Assembly: GCF_009915765.1 (NCBI RefSeq)
Contig: NZ_JAABLQ010000003.1
Location: 248,001-312,000, forward strand
Source of the DNA: Pannonibacter sp. XCT-53
GTDB taxonomy: Bacteria; Pseudomonadota; Alphaproteobacteria; Rhizobiales; Stappiaceae
Direction of reading: 5' to 3'
DNA: 64,000 bases
Position numbers and translations under genes: made by a program. The notes beneath the pieces were generated by a model. That model was not told the origin of the DNA and ran no database searches. It saw only the letters and a program-made list of their open reading frames with translations. Each line of letters starts with the position of its first letter. Within the stretch, counting starts at the first letter, position 1. Positions 8,178 to 14,629 of the stretch are shown one piece after another.

Positions 8178-9686
8178 ATGAACCTCACCCACTACTGCCT
8201 GTCCAACGCCGCGCCCGCTCCGGGTGACGTGGCGCTGGAGCTGGTGGGGCCCGGGGGCGCCGCTCTCAAGACCTGGACCTATGGCCGCCTGGAAGACACG
8301 ATCCTGCGTGTCGCCGGCGGCCTTCGTCGTCTTGGCCTGTCGCAGGGCGACCGCATCCTGGTGCGCATCGGCCATTCCTGCGATTTTCCGCTCGTCTTCT
8401 TCGGCGCCATGGCCGGCGGTTTCGTGCCGGTGCCAAGCTCGTCCCTGCTGACCCCTGCCGAATGCGACCTGATCCTGGCCGACAGTGGCGCGGTGCTCGT
8501 CGTCCATGACGGGGCGACGGCGCTGCCGGCTGACCGGCCGGGCGTCCGCTTCCTTGGTCCGGACGGGCTGGCGGCGCTGCGGCAGGGGCCGCCTGCGGCC
8601 TATGCGCAGACGGGGGCGGAGGATCCCGCCTTCCTGATCTACACGTCCGGCACCTCGGGCTATCCGAAGGGCGTGCTGCACGCCCACCGCGCCGCGCGCG
8701 GGCGCCGGCCGATGGACCGGGGCTGGTATGGCCTGCAGCGGCAGGACCGCCTGCTGCATGCCGGGGCCTTCAACTGGACCTACACGCTGGGTGTGGGTCT
8801 GATGGACCCCTGGGCCAACGGGGCCACCAGTCTTGTCTATGACGGGCCGCGTGACCCGCAGGTCTGGCCGGATGTGCTGGCCGGCAGCCGCGCGACCCTG
8901 TTTGCCGCCGTTCCGAGCCTCTACCGGCGCATCCTCAAGTATGGCGAGGTCACGCCGGCGGCCTTTCCGGCGCTGCGTCACGGGCTCACGGCCGGCGAGG
9001 CCTTGCCGGCCGCGCTGCACGGCGAGTGGCTGAGGCGCAGCGGCCGTCCGCTCTACGAGGCGCTCGGCATGAGCGAGATTTCAACCTATGTCTCGAGCGG
9101 TCCCGAGGTCTCCACCCGGCCGGGCAGTCCCGGCAAGCCGCAGGCCGGCCGCCGCGTCGCCGTGCTGGCGGAGGACGGGGAGGGGAGTGCGCCGCTGCCG
9201 CCCGGGTCGACCGGCCTGCTGGCGGTGCACCGCTCCGACCCGGGGCTGATGCTGGGCTATTTCGGTCGGCCGGCCGAGACGGCGGCGGCGTTCCGTGGCG
9301 ACTGGTTCCTGACCGGCGACCGGGCCCGCTTCGACGCGGAGGGCTATCTCTGGTACGAGGGCCGGGCCGATGACGTCATGAACGCCTTCGGCTACCGCGT
9401 GGCGCCCGAGGAGGTCGAACGGGTTCTCGCAGCCCATCCGGCGGTTGCCGAGGTTGCGGTGACCACGGTCCGGCCGGCGTCTGACGCATCTGCCGGAACC
9501 GGGGTCGAGCTGATTGCCGCCTTCGTTGTGCTGCGCGACGGCATGACCGTCGGCGAAGCGGAGCTCGCCGACCATGCCGCGCGCGGGCTGGCCGAGTACA
9601 AGCGGCCGAAGCTCTGGCGCCTCGTCGCCGAGCTGCCCCGCACGGCCTCCGGCAAGATCCAGCGGCGGCGCCTGCAAGACAGTTAA
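8178..9686 (+). CDS. Acyl-CoA synthetase / AMP-dependent ligase (ANL superfamily)
   Basis: Would activate a carboxylic acid to its acyl-AMP and then acyl-CoA. The 502-residue product has the AMP-binding P-loop YTSGTSGYPKG, the adenylate motif YEALGMSE, the hinge aspartate motif WFLTGDRARF and the C-terminal catalytic lysine Lys493 in TASGKIQRR. The sequence between motifs resembles benzoate-CoA or short-chain acyl-CoA ligases, but the acid cannot be named. It starts 21 bases after hbdA on the same strand. Together with the small genes downstream, it sits between hbdA and tlpA, which are adjacent or nearly so in many relatives as I recall, so it may be an insertion. Its TAA stop lies inside a CtrA-type box. 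Confidence 0.82.
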   Translation: MNLTHYCLSNAAPAPGDVALELVGPGGAALKTWTYGRLEDTILRVAGGLRRLGLSQGDRILVRIGHSCDFPLVFFGAMAGGFVPVPSSSLLTPAECDLILADSGAVLVVHDGATALPADRPGVRFLGPDGLAALRQGPPAAYAQTGAEDPAFLIYTSGTSGYPKGVLHAHRAARGRRPMDRGWYGLQRQDRLLHAGAFNWTYTLGVGLMDPWANGATSLVYDGPRDPQVWPDVLAGSRATLFAAVPSLYRRILKYGEVTPAAFPALRHGLTAGEALPAALHGEWLRRSGRPLYEALGMSEISTYVSSGPEVSTRPGSPGKPQAGRRVAVLAEDGEGSAPLPPGSTGLLAVHRSDPGLMLGYFGRPAETAAAFRGDWFLTGDRARFDAEGYLWYEGRADDVMNAFGYRVAPEEVERVLAAHPAVAEVAVTTVRPASDASAGTGVELIAAFVVLRDGMTVGEAELADHAARGLAEYKRPKLWRLVAELPRTASGKIQRRRLQDS

Positions 9687-9698
9687 CCGGATGTTAAC
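9683..9698 (+). promoter_or_regulatory. Perfect CtrA-type box upstream of the small YjfB-like gene
   Basis: TTAA (9683-9686), seven bases, then TTAAC (9694-9698) is an exact match to the CtrA response-regulator consensus TTAA-N7-TTAAC. It overlaps the stop codon of the acyl-CoA ligase and lies 46 bases before the small motility-like gene, a normal distance for a CtrA-activated promoter. CtrA controls flagellar and cell-cycle genes in alphaproteobacteria; control here is inferred. Confidence 0.6.
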
Positions 9699-9743
9699 CT
9701 GGCCGGGTGAAATTGAGGCAACTCGCAACCACCCGGTGGTCCC

Positions 9744-9941
9744 ATGGACAGCGTATCGATTGCAACCTCGCTCGTGTCGGCCCAGCAGGCCCAGACCCGC
9801 GACCAGTTGCAGACCAAGATGACCAAGATGGCGCTCCAGTCCGACCAGGCCATCGTCGCCCTGCTCGACCAGGCGGCCCAGAGCGGCGCTGCCCGCTCCG
9901 CGCCGGCCGGCATGGGCGGCGCCGTCGACGTCACGGTCTGA
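9744..9941 (+). CDS. Small YjfB-like putative motility protein
   Basis: A 65-residue protein. The N-terminal MDSVSIATSLVSAQQAQT followed by an amphipathic helix (KMTKMALQSDQAIVALLDQ) and a short C-terminal tail fits the YjfB putative motility family (PF14070), whose members have the same MDxxxIAxxLS start and a QAxxLL helix. Function in the family is poorly known; expression with flagellar genes has been noted for relatives. A perfect CtrA box upstream supports a motility or cell-cycle link. It ends in AVDVTV, a tail shared with the next two small genes. A terminator follows at 9992. Confidence 0.7.
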   Translation: MDSVSIATSLVSAQQAQTRDQLQTKMTKMALQSDQAIVALLDQAAQSGAARSAPAGMGGAVDVTV

Positions 9942-9991
9942 CCGTTTCCCAGATCCCCCGCTGCCCGACCCTCGCTGGGCAGCCCCTTGAA

Positions 9992-10016
9992 CCCGCGCTC
10001 CCGGCGCGGGTTTTTT
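9992..10016 (+). terminator. Intrinsic terminator after the YjfB-like gene
   Basis: CCCGCGC (9992-9998) pairs perfectly with GCGCGGG (10004-10010) around a five-base loop, followed by TTTTTT at 10011-10016. It separates the first small gene from the second and third. Confidence 0.88.
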
Positions 10017-10209
10017 GTTTGTCCGCTCGCGTCTGCCGCTGCGGCATGACTTCAATTTTTAATCAAATGATCGACGAATTTTACTTCGCACCTTTCCATA
10101 TTGATTTCTGCATTTTTTGAAACTTCCCCGCGTTTACACATTTCAACTGTCAGCGTCTTATCTTCTTCCTGTGATCTTCCGGAACTTTGCCACGGAAAGG
10201 GGGCCAGAC
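10012..10209 (+). promoter_or_regulatory. AT-rich intergenic segment, probable promoter region of the small-gene pair
   Basis: Roughly 10050-10160 is strikingly A+T-rich for this chromosome (runs such as CAATTTTTAATC and GCATTTTTTGAAAC) and holds no convincing gene. It lies between the terminator and the start at 10210, so it most likely carries the promoter of the next two small genes. I found no clean -35/-10 pair and no CtrA box. Unusual composition could also reflect transfer or silencing by a nucleoid protein. Confidence 0.45.
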
Positions 10210-10449
10210 ATGGGGGAAATCACGACCTATCGCACCGGCGCTCCCGCGGCGCGCGACATGGACATGGCGCTGTCCGAGCGGCGCAACGCACGCCTTGCCG
10301 AGATGAACGAGAACCGTGCGGCCGCCCAGGCCGATGCCGTCCGGCAGCAGGCCGAGCTGAAGGCCAACCGCGCCGAGGAACTGTCCCGCAATGCCGAGCG
10401 GATCGCCACCCAGGGCGGGCTCGGCCGGCGGGTTGACGTGTCGGTCTGA
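10210..10449 (+). CDS. Small charged helical protein of unknown function, C-terminal RVDVSV
   Basis: A 79-residue product I cannot assign to a family. After a short N terminus it is one long, highly charged helix rich in Arg, Glu, Ala and Asn (residues about 15-65), likely coiled-coil, and ends in a glycine turn followed by RVDVSV. The same glycine plus (A/R)VD(V/I)(S/T)V ending occurs in the genes before and after. ATG 10210 follows GGAAAGGGGG; the longer frame from 10117 would start inside the AT-rich promoter-like segment. It has no signal peptide or membrane segment. Confidence 0.68.
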   Translation: MGEITTYRTGAPAARDMDMALSERRNARLAEMNENRAAAQADAVRQQAELKANRAEELSRNAERIATQGGLGRRVDVSV

Positions 10450-10508
10450 CCGGCCACACCGGATCCGTCCAGCCGACGGCATCCGGCCTTTGATGAAAGG
10501 ACGCAAGC

Positions 10509-10712
10509 ATGACAGCCATTTCCGGAACCTCGGCCGCCGACTATTCCGTCGCGACCCGCCGGGCAGAAGTGGAAGCCAAGGTCCAGCGCAACGAGGAGGT
10601 GGAAACCCGCCGCACGGCGGATTTCGAGCGGGCGCAGCCGCCGGCCGAGGCCGAGCGGCGCGAGGCCCGCAAGATCCCCGGTCTCGGCAACGCGGTCGAC
10701 ATCAGCGTCTGA
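10509..10712 (+). CDS. Small charged helical protein of unknown function, C-terminal AVDISV
   Basis: A 67-residue product starting MTAISGTSAADYSVATRR, followed by a charged helix rich in Glu and Arg and ending GLGNAVDISV. It resembles the preceding gene in composition, in helix-then-turn layout and in the last six residues, and probably forms an operon with it (59-base gap, Shine-Dalgarno-like GAAAGGA before ATG 10509). No known domain is recognised. It is convergent with tlpA. Confidence 0.68.
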   Translation: MTAISGTSAADYSVATRRAEVEAKVQRNEEVETRRTADFERAQPPAEAERREARKIPGLGNAVDISV

Positions 10713-10781
10713 GCCGACCGGCGAGGCCGTGCCGTCCCCGGGGCCGGCCGTCAGGTCCGCCTTTCCGTCCGCGGGTGCCGT

Positions 10782-11447
10782 TTACCGCGTCGGGGCCGCT
10801 GCCATGCTGGCGCGGATCAGTGCCTTGGCCTCCGGCGAGTCCCACTCGGCCGGGCCATACATCGTGCCCACCTCGCAGCCCTCGGGGCTGATCAGGATCG
10901 TCGTCGGTAGTCCCGTGGCCCGCGCCTTGGCGCGCAGGTCATGGAACACCCGGTTGGTCTCGTCCGAGTAATAGGCGAGCTTGCTGACGCCGATCTCCTG
11001 CAGGAAGGCCTGCGGCTTGTCCGGGCCGCCCCGATCCAGGTTGATCGCCACCACCTCGAAGGCGTCGCTGCCGAGTTCGGCCTGCAGCCGGTCGAGAGCC
11101 GGCATTTCCTTTCGGCACGGGGCGCACCAGGTCGCCCAGAGATTGACGAGGATGGTCCGGCCCTCGAAGGCGTCGATCGTCGTCGGGCTGCCGTCCGGTG
11201 CCTTGAACCCCAGCTCGGCAAGAGCAAGCGGCTTCTGCGCCGGCAGGAAGGCTGCCACCTCGCCGGTGGCCAGCGGTTTCGTAGCGGCAGCAGAGGCCAG
11301 CGCGCCGGCGCAGCTTTCGCCGGATGGCGAGTTGCCACCGGGCACGCCAATCACGTATACCGCCCCGATGGCGGCCAGAATTCCGGCAAGACCGGCAAGC
11401 ACGACAGGCTTGCGGGGGATGCGCTGCGGATCTTTCGGCGTCGTCAT
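10782..11447 (-). CDS. tlpA: Membrane-anchored TlpA-like thiol:disulfide oxidoreductase
   Basis: Thioredoxin-fold protein of 221 residues anchored in the inner membrane by one helix (about residues 15-34), with the thioredoxin domain in the periplasm. The active site WATWCAPC holds Cys108 and Cys111, and the cis-proline loop is TGLPTTIL. Relatives reduce cytochrome oxidase Cu sites or cytochrome c maturation partners. I chose ATG 11447 (MTTPKDP); an in-frame GTG at 11471 with a nearby AGGACGAG is an alternative start. It is divergent from argH, which begins 58 bases away, a conserved pairing in Rhizobiales. Confidence 0.9.
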   Translation of the reverse strand: MTTPKDPQRIPRKPVVLAGLAGILAAIGAVYVIGVPGGNSPSGESCAGALASAAATKPLATGEVAAFLPAQKPLALAELGFKAPDGSPTTIDAFEGRTILVNLWATWCAPCRKEMPALDRLQAELGSDAFEVVAINLDRGGPDKPQAFLQEIGVSKLAYYSDETNRVFHDLRAKARATGLPTTILISPEGCEVGTMYGPAEWDSPEAKALIRASMAAAPTR

Positions 11448-11504
11448 GTCGTCAATACCTGCCAAGAGCACCTCGTCCTGGGGCGTCTACCAAGGGGCAA
11501 TCCA

Positions 11505-12890
11505 ATGAGCAACCGCATGTGGGGCGGCCGGTTCGCCGAAGGTCCGGACGCGATCATGGAAGAGATCAACGCGTCCATCGGCTTCGACCAGAAGCTATAT
11601 AGACAGGACATCGAGGGTTCCAAAGCCCACGTCCGCATGCTGGCCGCGCAACAGATCGTCGCGGGCGAGGACGCCGAGAAGATCGCCGCCGGTCTCGACA
11701 CCATCCTTGCCGAGATCGAGAGCGGCACCTTCACCTTCTCGCGCGCGCTGGAAGACATTCACATGAATGTCGAGGCGCGCCTTGCCGAGCTGATCGGTGC
11801 GCCGGCTGGCCGGCTGCACACCGCCCGCTCGCGCAACGACCAGGTTGCCACCGACTTCCGCCTCTGGGTGCGCGACACGCTGGACACGCTGGACGGTCAG
11901 CTGGCCGAGCTGCTGGTGGCGCTGGCCGAGAAGGCCGAGGCCCATGCCGGTGACGTGATGCCGGGCTTCACGCACCTGCAGTCGGCCCAGCCGGTCACCT
12001 TCGGCCACCACATGATGGCCTATGTCGAGATGTTTGCCCGCGACCGCAGCCGTTTCGCCGATGCCCGCAAGCGCATGAACGAATGCCCGCTCGGGTCTGC
12101 CGCGCTCGCCGGCACCTCCTTCCCGATTGACCGGATGATGACGGCGCGCGCGCTTGGCTTCGACCGGCCGATGGCCAATTCGCTCGACGGCGTGTCCGAC
12201 CGCGACTTCGTCATCGAGGCGCTGGCGGCTGCGTCGATCTGCTCGATGCACCTGTCGCGCTTTGCCGAGGAGATCGTGCTCTGGTGCTCGGCGCAGTTCG
12301 GCTTCATCAAGCTGTCGGACAAGTTCTCCACCGGCTCCTCGATCATGCCGCAGAAGAAGAACCCGGATGCGGCCGAGCTGGTGCGTGCCAAGACGGGCCG
12401 CATCTACGGGGGCATGATGGCGCTGCTGGTGATGATGAAGGGCCTGCCGCTCGCCTATTCCAAGGACATGCAGGAAGACAAGGAACAGGCCTTCGATGCC
12501 CTGCCGTCCCTGTCGCTGGCCCTTGCTGCCATGACCGGCATGGTGCGGGACATGGACCCGCAGGTGAAGCGCCTGAAGAAGGCGGCCGGGTCCGGCTATG
12601 CCACCGCAACCGATCTCGCCGACTGGCTCGTGCGTGTGCTCGGCATGCCCTTCCGCGATGCCCACCACGTGACCGGCAAGATCGTCGGCTATGCCGTCAC
12701 CGAGGGCGTCGAGCTGGACAAGGTGCCGCTGGCGGTCATGCAGGAGATCGAGCCGCGCATCACGCGCGAGGTGTATTCGGTGCTGTCCGTCGACAAGTCG
12801 GTGAAGAGCCGCGTCAGCTACGGCGGAACCGCGCCGGCCAACGTGCGCAAGCAGGCGCGCCGCTGGCTGAAGACCCTCGGCAAGGGCTGA
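11505..12890 (+). CDS. argH: Argininosuccinate lyase
   Basis: Last step of arginine biosynthesis, splitting argininosuccinate into arginine and fumarate. The 461-residue product shows the fumarase/aspartase superfamily motifs: N-terminal MWGGRF, the HTARSRNDQVATD loop, TFGHHMMAY, and the mobile signature loop GSSIMPQKKNPDA. A clean AAGGGG lies seven bases before ATG 11505; the much longer open frame reading back to 10941 runs across tlpA on the other strand and is spurious upstream. It heads the argH, lipoprotein, lysA series. Confidence 0.97.
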   Translation: MSNRMWGGRFAEGPDAIMEEINASIGFDQKLYRQDIEGSKAHVRMLAAQQIVAGEDAEKIAAGLDTILAEIESGTFTFSRALEDIHMNVEARLAELIGAPAGRLHTARSRNDQVATDFRLWVRDTLDTLDGQLAELLVALAEKAEAHAGDVMPGFTHLQSAQPVTFGHHMMAYVEMFARDRSRFADARKRMNECPLGSAALAGTSFPIDRMMTARALGFDRPMANSLDGVSDRDFVIEALAAASICSMHLSRFAEEIVLWCSAQFGFIKLSDKFSTGSSIMPQKKNPDAAELVRAKTGRIYGGMMALLVMMKGLPLAYSKDMQEDKEQAFDALPSLSLALAAMTGMVRDMDPQVKRLKKAAGSGYATATDLADWLVRVLGMPFRDAHHVTGKIVGYAVTEGVELDKVPLAVMQEIEPRITREVYSVLSVDKSVKSRVSYGGTAPANVRKQARRWLKTLGKG

Positions 12891-12902
12891 GGGGAGAGGG
12901 CG

Positions 12903-12925
12903 CCGCCCGGGCCCGTCCCGGGCGG
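12903..12925 (+). terminator. GC-rich hairpin after argH (weak terminator or attenuating stem)
   Basis: CCGCCCGGG (12903-12911) pairs perfectly with CCCGGGCGG (12917-12925) around a five-base loop, 13 bases after the argH stop. There is no T tract, so it may only reduce read-through into the lipoprotein gene and lysA, or stabilise the mRNA end. Confidence 0.4.
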
Positions 12926-13016
12926 GGTCCACGGCACAGGCCGCATCCGCCCTTGCCCGAAACCGTGGCTCATGCGAGGAGAGAGCAGCCGCGCCGCGAA
13001 CAGGGGTTCTGCCGGA

Positions 13017-13250
13017 ATGAAACTGTCCAATCGTCACAAGGCCAACCGTCATCTGGCCACGCTGGCCCTCGGTCTGTGCGTCGCGCTCGCTGTGGCGGGT
13101 TGCGGGCGTCGCGGGCCGCTCGAGGCGCCGTCTGCGGCCGCCGGCCCCGTGGCGGCAGCCACGCCGGCCGTTTCGGCTCCGGCCGGCACCGCAACCGCCG
13201 AGGCCAGGCCGATGACCGACCGCTTCTTCCTCGACGCGCTCATCCAGTAA
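13017..13250 (+). CDS. lptM: Small LptM/YifL-like lipoprotein
   Basis: A 77-residue lipoprotein precursor. The signal peptide (MKLSNRHKAN, hydrophobic core to residue 26) ends in the lipobox LAVAGC with acylated Cys29, followed by GRRGPLEAP, which is the hallmark CGxxGPL start of LptM/YifL proteins. LptM in E. coli assists LptD maturation in lipopolysaccharide export. The remainder is an Ala/Pro-rich flexible tail. The position between argH and lysA is conserved for this family. The start at ATG 13017 removes 15 residues of a longer frame that would spoil the signal peptide. Confidence 0.8.
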   Translation: MKLSNRHKANRHLATLALGLCVALAVAGCGRRGPLEAPSAAAGPVAAATPAVSAPAGTATAEARPMTDRFFLDALIQ

Positions 13251-13287
13251 CCAGTCCGATCGGGGCTGCCAGTCCGGGGTTTCCGCC

Positions 13288-14562
13288 GTGCATCACTTTG
13301 CCTTCAGGGACGGCATCCTGCATGCCGAGGACGTCAATGTCGCCGCCATCGCGCGGTCGGTCGGAACGCCGTTCTACTGCTACTCCACGGCGACGCTGAC
13401 CCGGCATTTCAACGTCTTCTCCTCGGCCTTCGGCGACATTCCCGCGCTGGTCTGCTACGCGATGAAGGCCAACTCGAACCAGGCCGTCCTGACCACGCTG
13501 GCACGCCTTGGCGCGGGCATGGATGTCGTGTCGGAGGGCGAGCTGCGCCGCGCGCGCGCGGCCGGTGTTCCCGGTGAGCGGATCATGTTCTCCGGTGTCG
13601 GCAAGACCCGTGCCGAGCAGGCTCTGGGGCTGTCCGAGGACATCCTGTGCTTCAACGTCGAATCGGAGCCGGAACTGGTCCAGCTCTCGGCCGTGGCCCA
13701 GGCCATGGGCAAGACGGCCCGCGTCTCCATCCGCATCAACCCGGATGTCGATGCCAAGACCCATGCCAAGATCTCGACCGGCAAGTCCGAGAACAAGTTC
13801 GGCATTCCGTGGAAGCGGGCGCGGGAGGTCTATGCCGAGGCGGCGAAGCTTCCGAACATCGCGGTGACCGGCATCGACATGCACATCGGCTCCCAGATCA
13901 CCGAACTGGCGCCCTTCGACGCGGCCTTTTCGCGGCTGGGCGAGCTGATCCGTGACCTGCGCGCCGACGGCCACCACATCGAGCATGTCGATCTCGGCGG
14001 CGGCCTCGGCATTCCCTATGTCACCAACAATACGCCGCCGCCCCATCCCGATGCCTATGCGGATGTGGTCAAGCGGCACGTGCGCGAGCTGGATTGCCGG
14101 ATCATCTTCGAGCCGGGTCGCCTGATTGCCGGCAATGCCGGCATCCTCGTGACCGAGGTCGTCTACGTGAAGCAAGGCGAGGGCAAGACCTTCGTCATCG
14201 TCGACGCGGCCATGAACGACCTGATCCGTCCGACGCTCTACGAGGCCCATCACGAGGTTGGTCCGGTTGTCGAGCCGGCGCCCGACGCGCCGCGAATCGT
14301 TGCCGATGTGGTCGGTCCGGTCTGCGAAACCGGTGACTATCTCGCCCTGTCGCGGGAGATCCCGGCCGTGCAGGCCGGCGACCTGATGGCGGTCTACTCT
14401 GCCGGAGCCTATGGCGCCGTGCAGGCCGGGACCTACAACACGCGCCGTCTGATCCCGGAAGTCCTTGTAAACGGGCCGGATTATGCGGTCGTGCGGCCGC
14501 GCCCGAGCTATGATGACCTCATCGGTCTGGACCGTCTGCCGGGCTGGCTCTCCAAAGAGTGA
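13288..14562 (+). CDS. lysA: Diaminopimelate decarboxylase
   Basis: PLP enzyme converting meso-diaminopimelate to L-lysine. The 424-residue protein has the fold III PLP lysine at Lys60 (YAMKANSN), the HIGSQI histidine motif, the glycine loop LGGGLGIPY that holds the PLP phosphate, EPGR, and the CETGD catalytic cysteine contributed across the dimer. It starts with GTG 13288. It lies 37 bases after the lipoprotein gene and before the TIGR02302 gene, probably one transcript. Confidence 0.97.
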   Translation: MHHFAFRDGILHAEDVNVAAIARSVGTPFYCYSTATLTRHFNVFSSAFGDIPALVCYAMKANSNQAVLTTLARLGAGMDVVSEGELRRARAAGVPGERIMFSGVGKTRAEQALGLSEDILCFNVESEPELVQLSAVAQAMGKTARVSIRINPDVDAKTHAKISTGKSENKFGIPWKRAREVYAEAAKLPNIAVTGIDMHIGSQITELAPFDAAFSRLGELIRDLRADGHHIEHVDLGGGLGIPYVTNNTPPPHPDAYADVVKRHVRELDCRIIFEPGRLIAGNAGILVTEVVYVKQGEGKTFVIVDAAMNDLIRPTLYEAHHEVGPVVEPAPDAPRIVADVVGPVCETGDYLALSREIPAVQAGDLMAVYSAGAYGAVQAGTYNTRRLIPEVLVNGPDYAVVRPRPSYDDLIGLDRLPGWLSKE

Positions 14563-14629
14563 CCGGCTGCGCCGTGCTTTGTTGGTTTCGACAGCTTGCC
14601 GGAACCGGCCTCTTGCCCCACCCTGAAGC

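Noticed and set aside
10941..11504. N-terminal extension of the argH reading frame
   Set aside because: The extra 188 residues overlap tlpA on the other strand and are absent from the family; AAGGGG sits at the right distance from ATG 11505.
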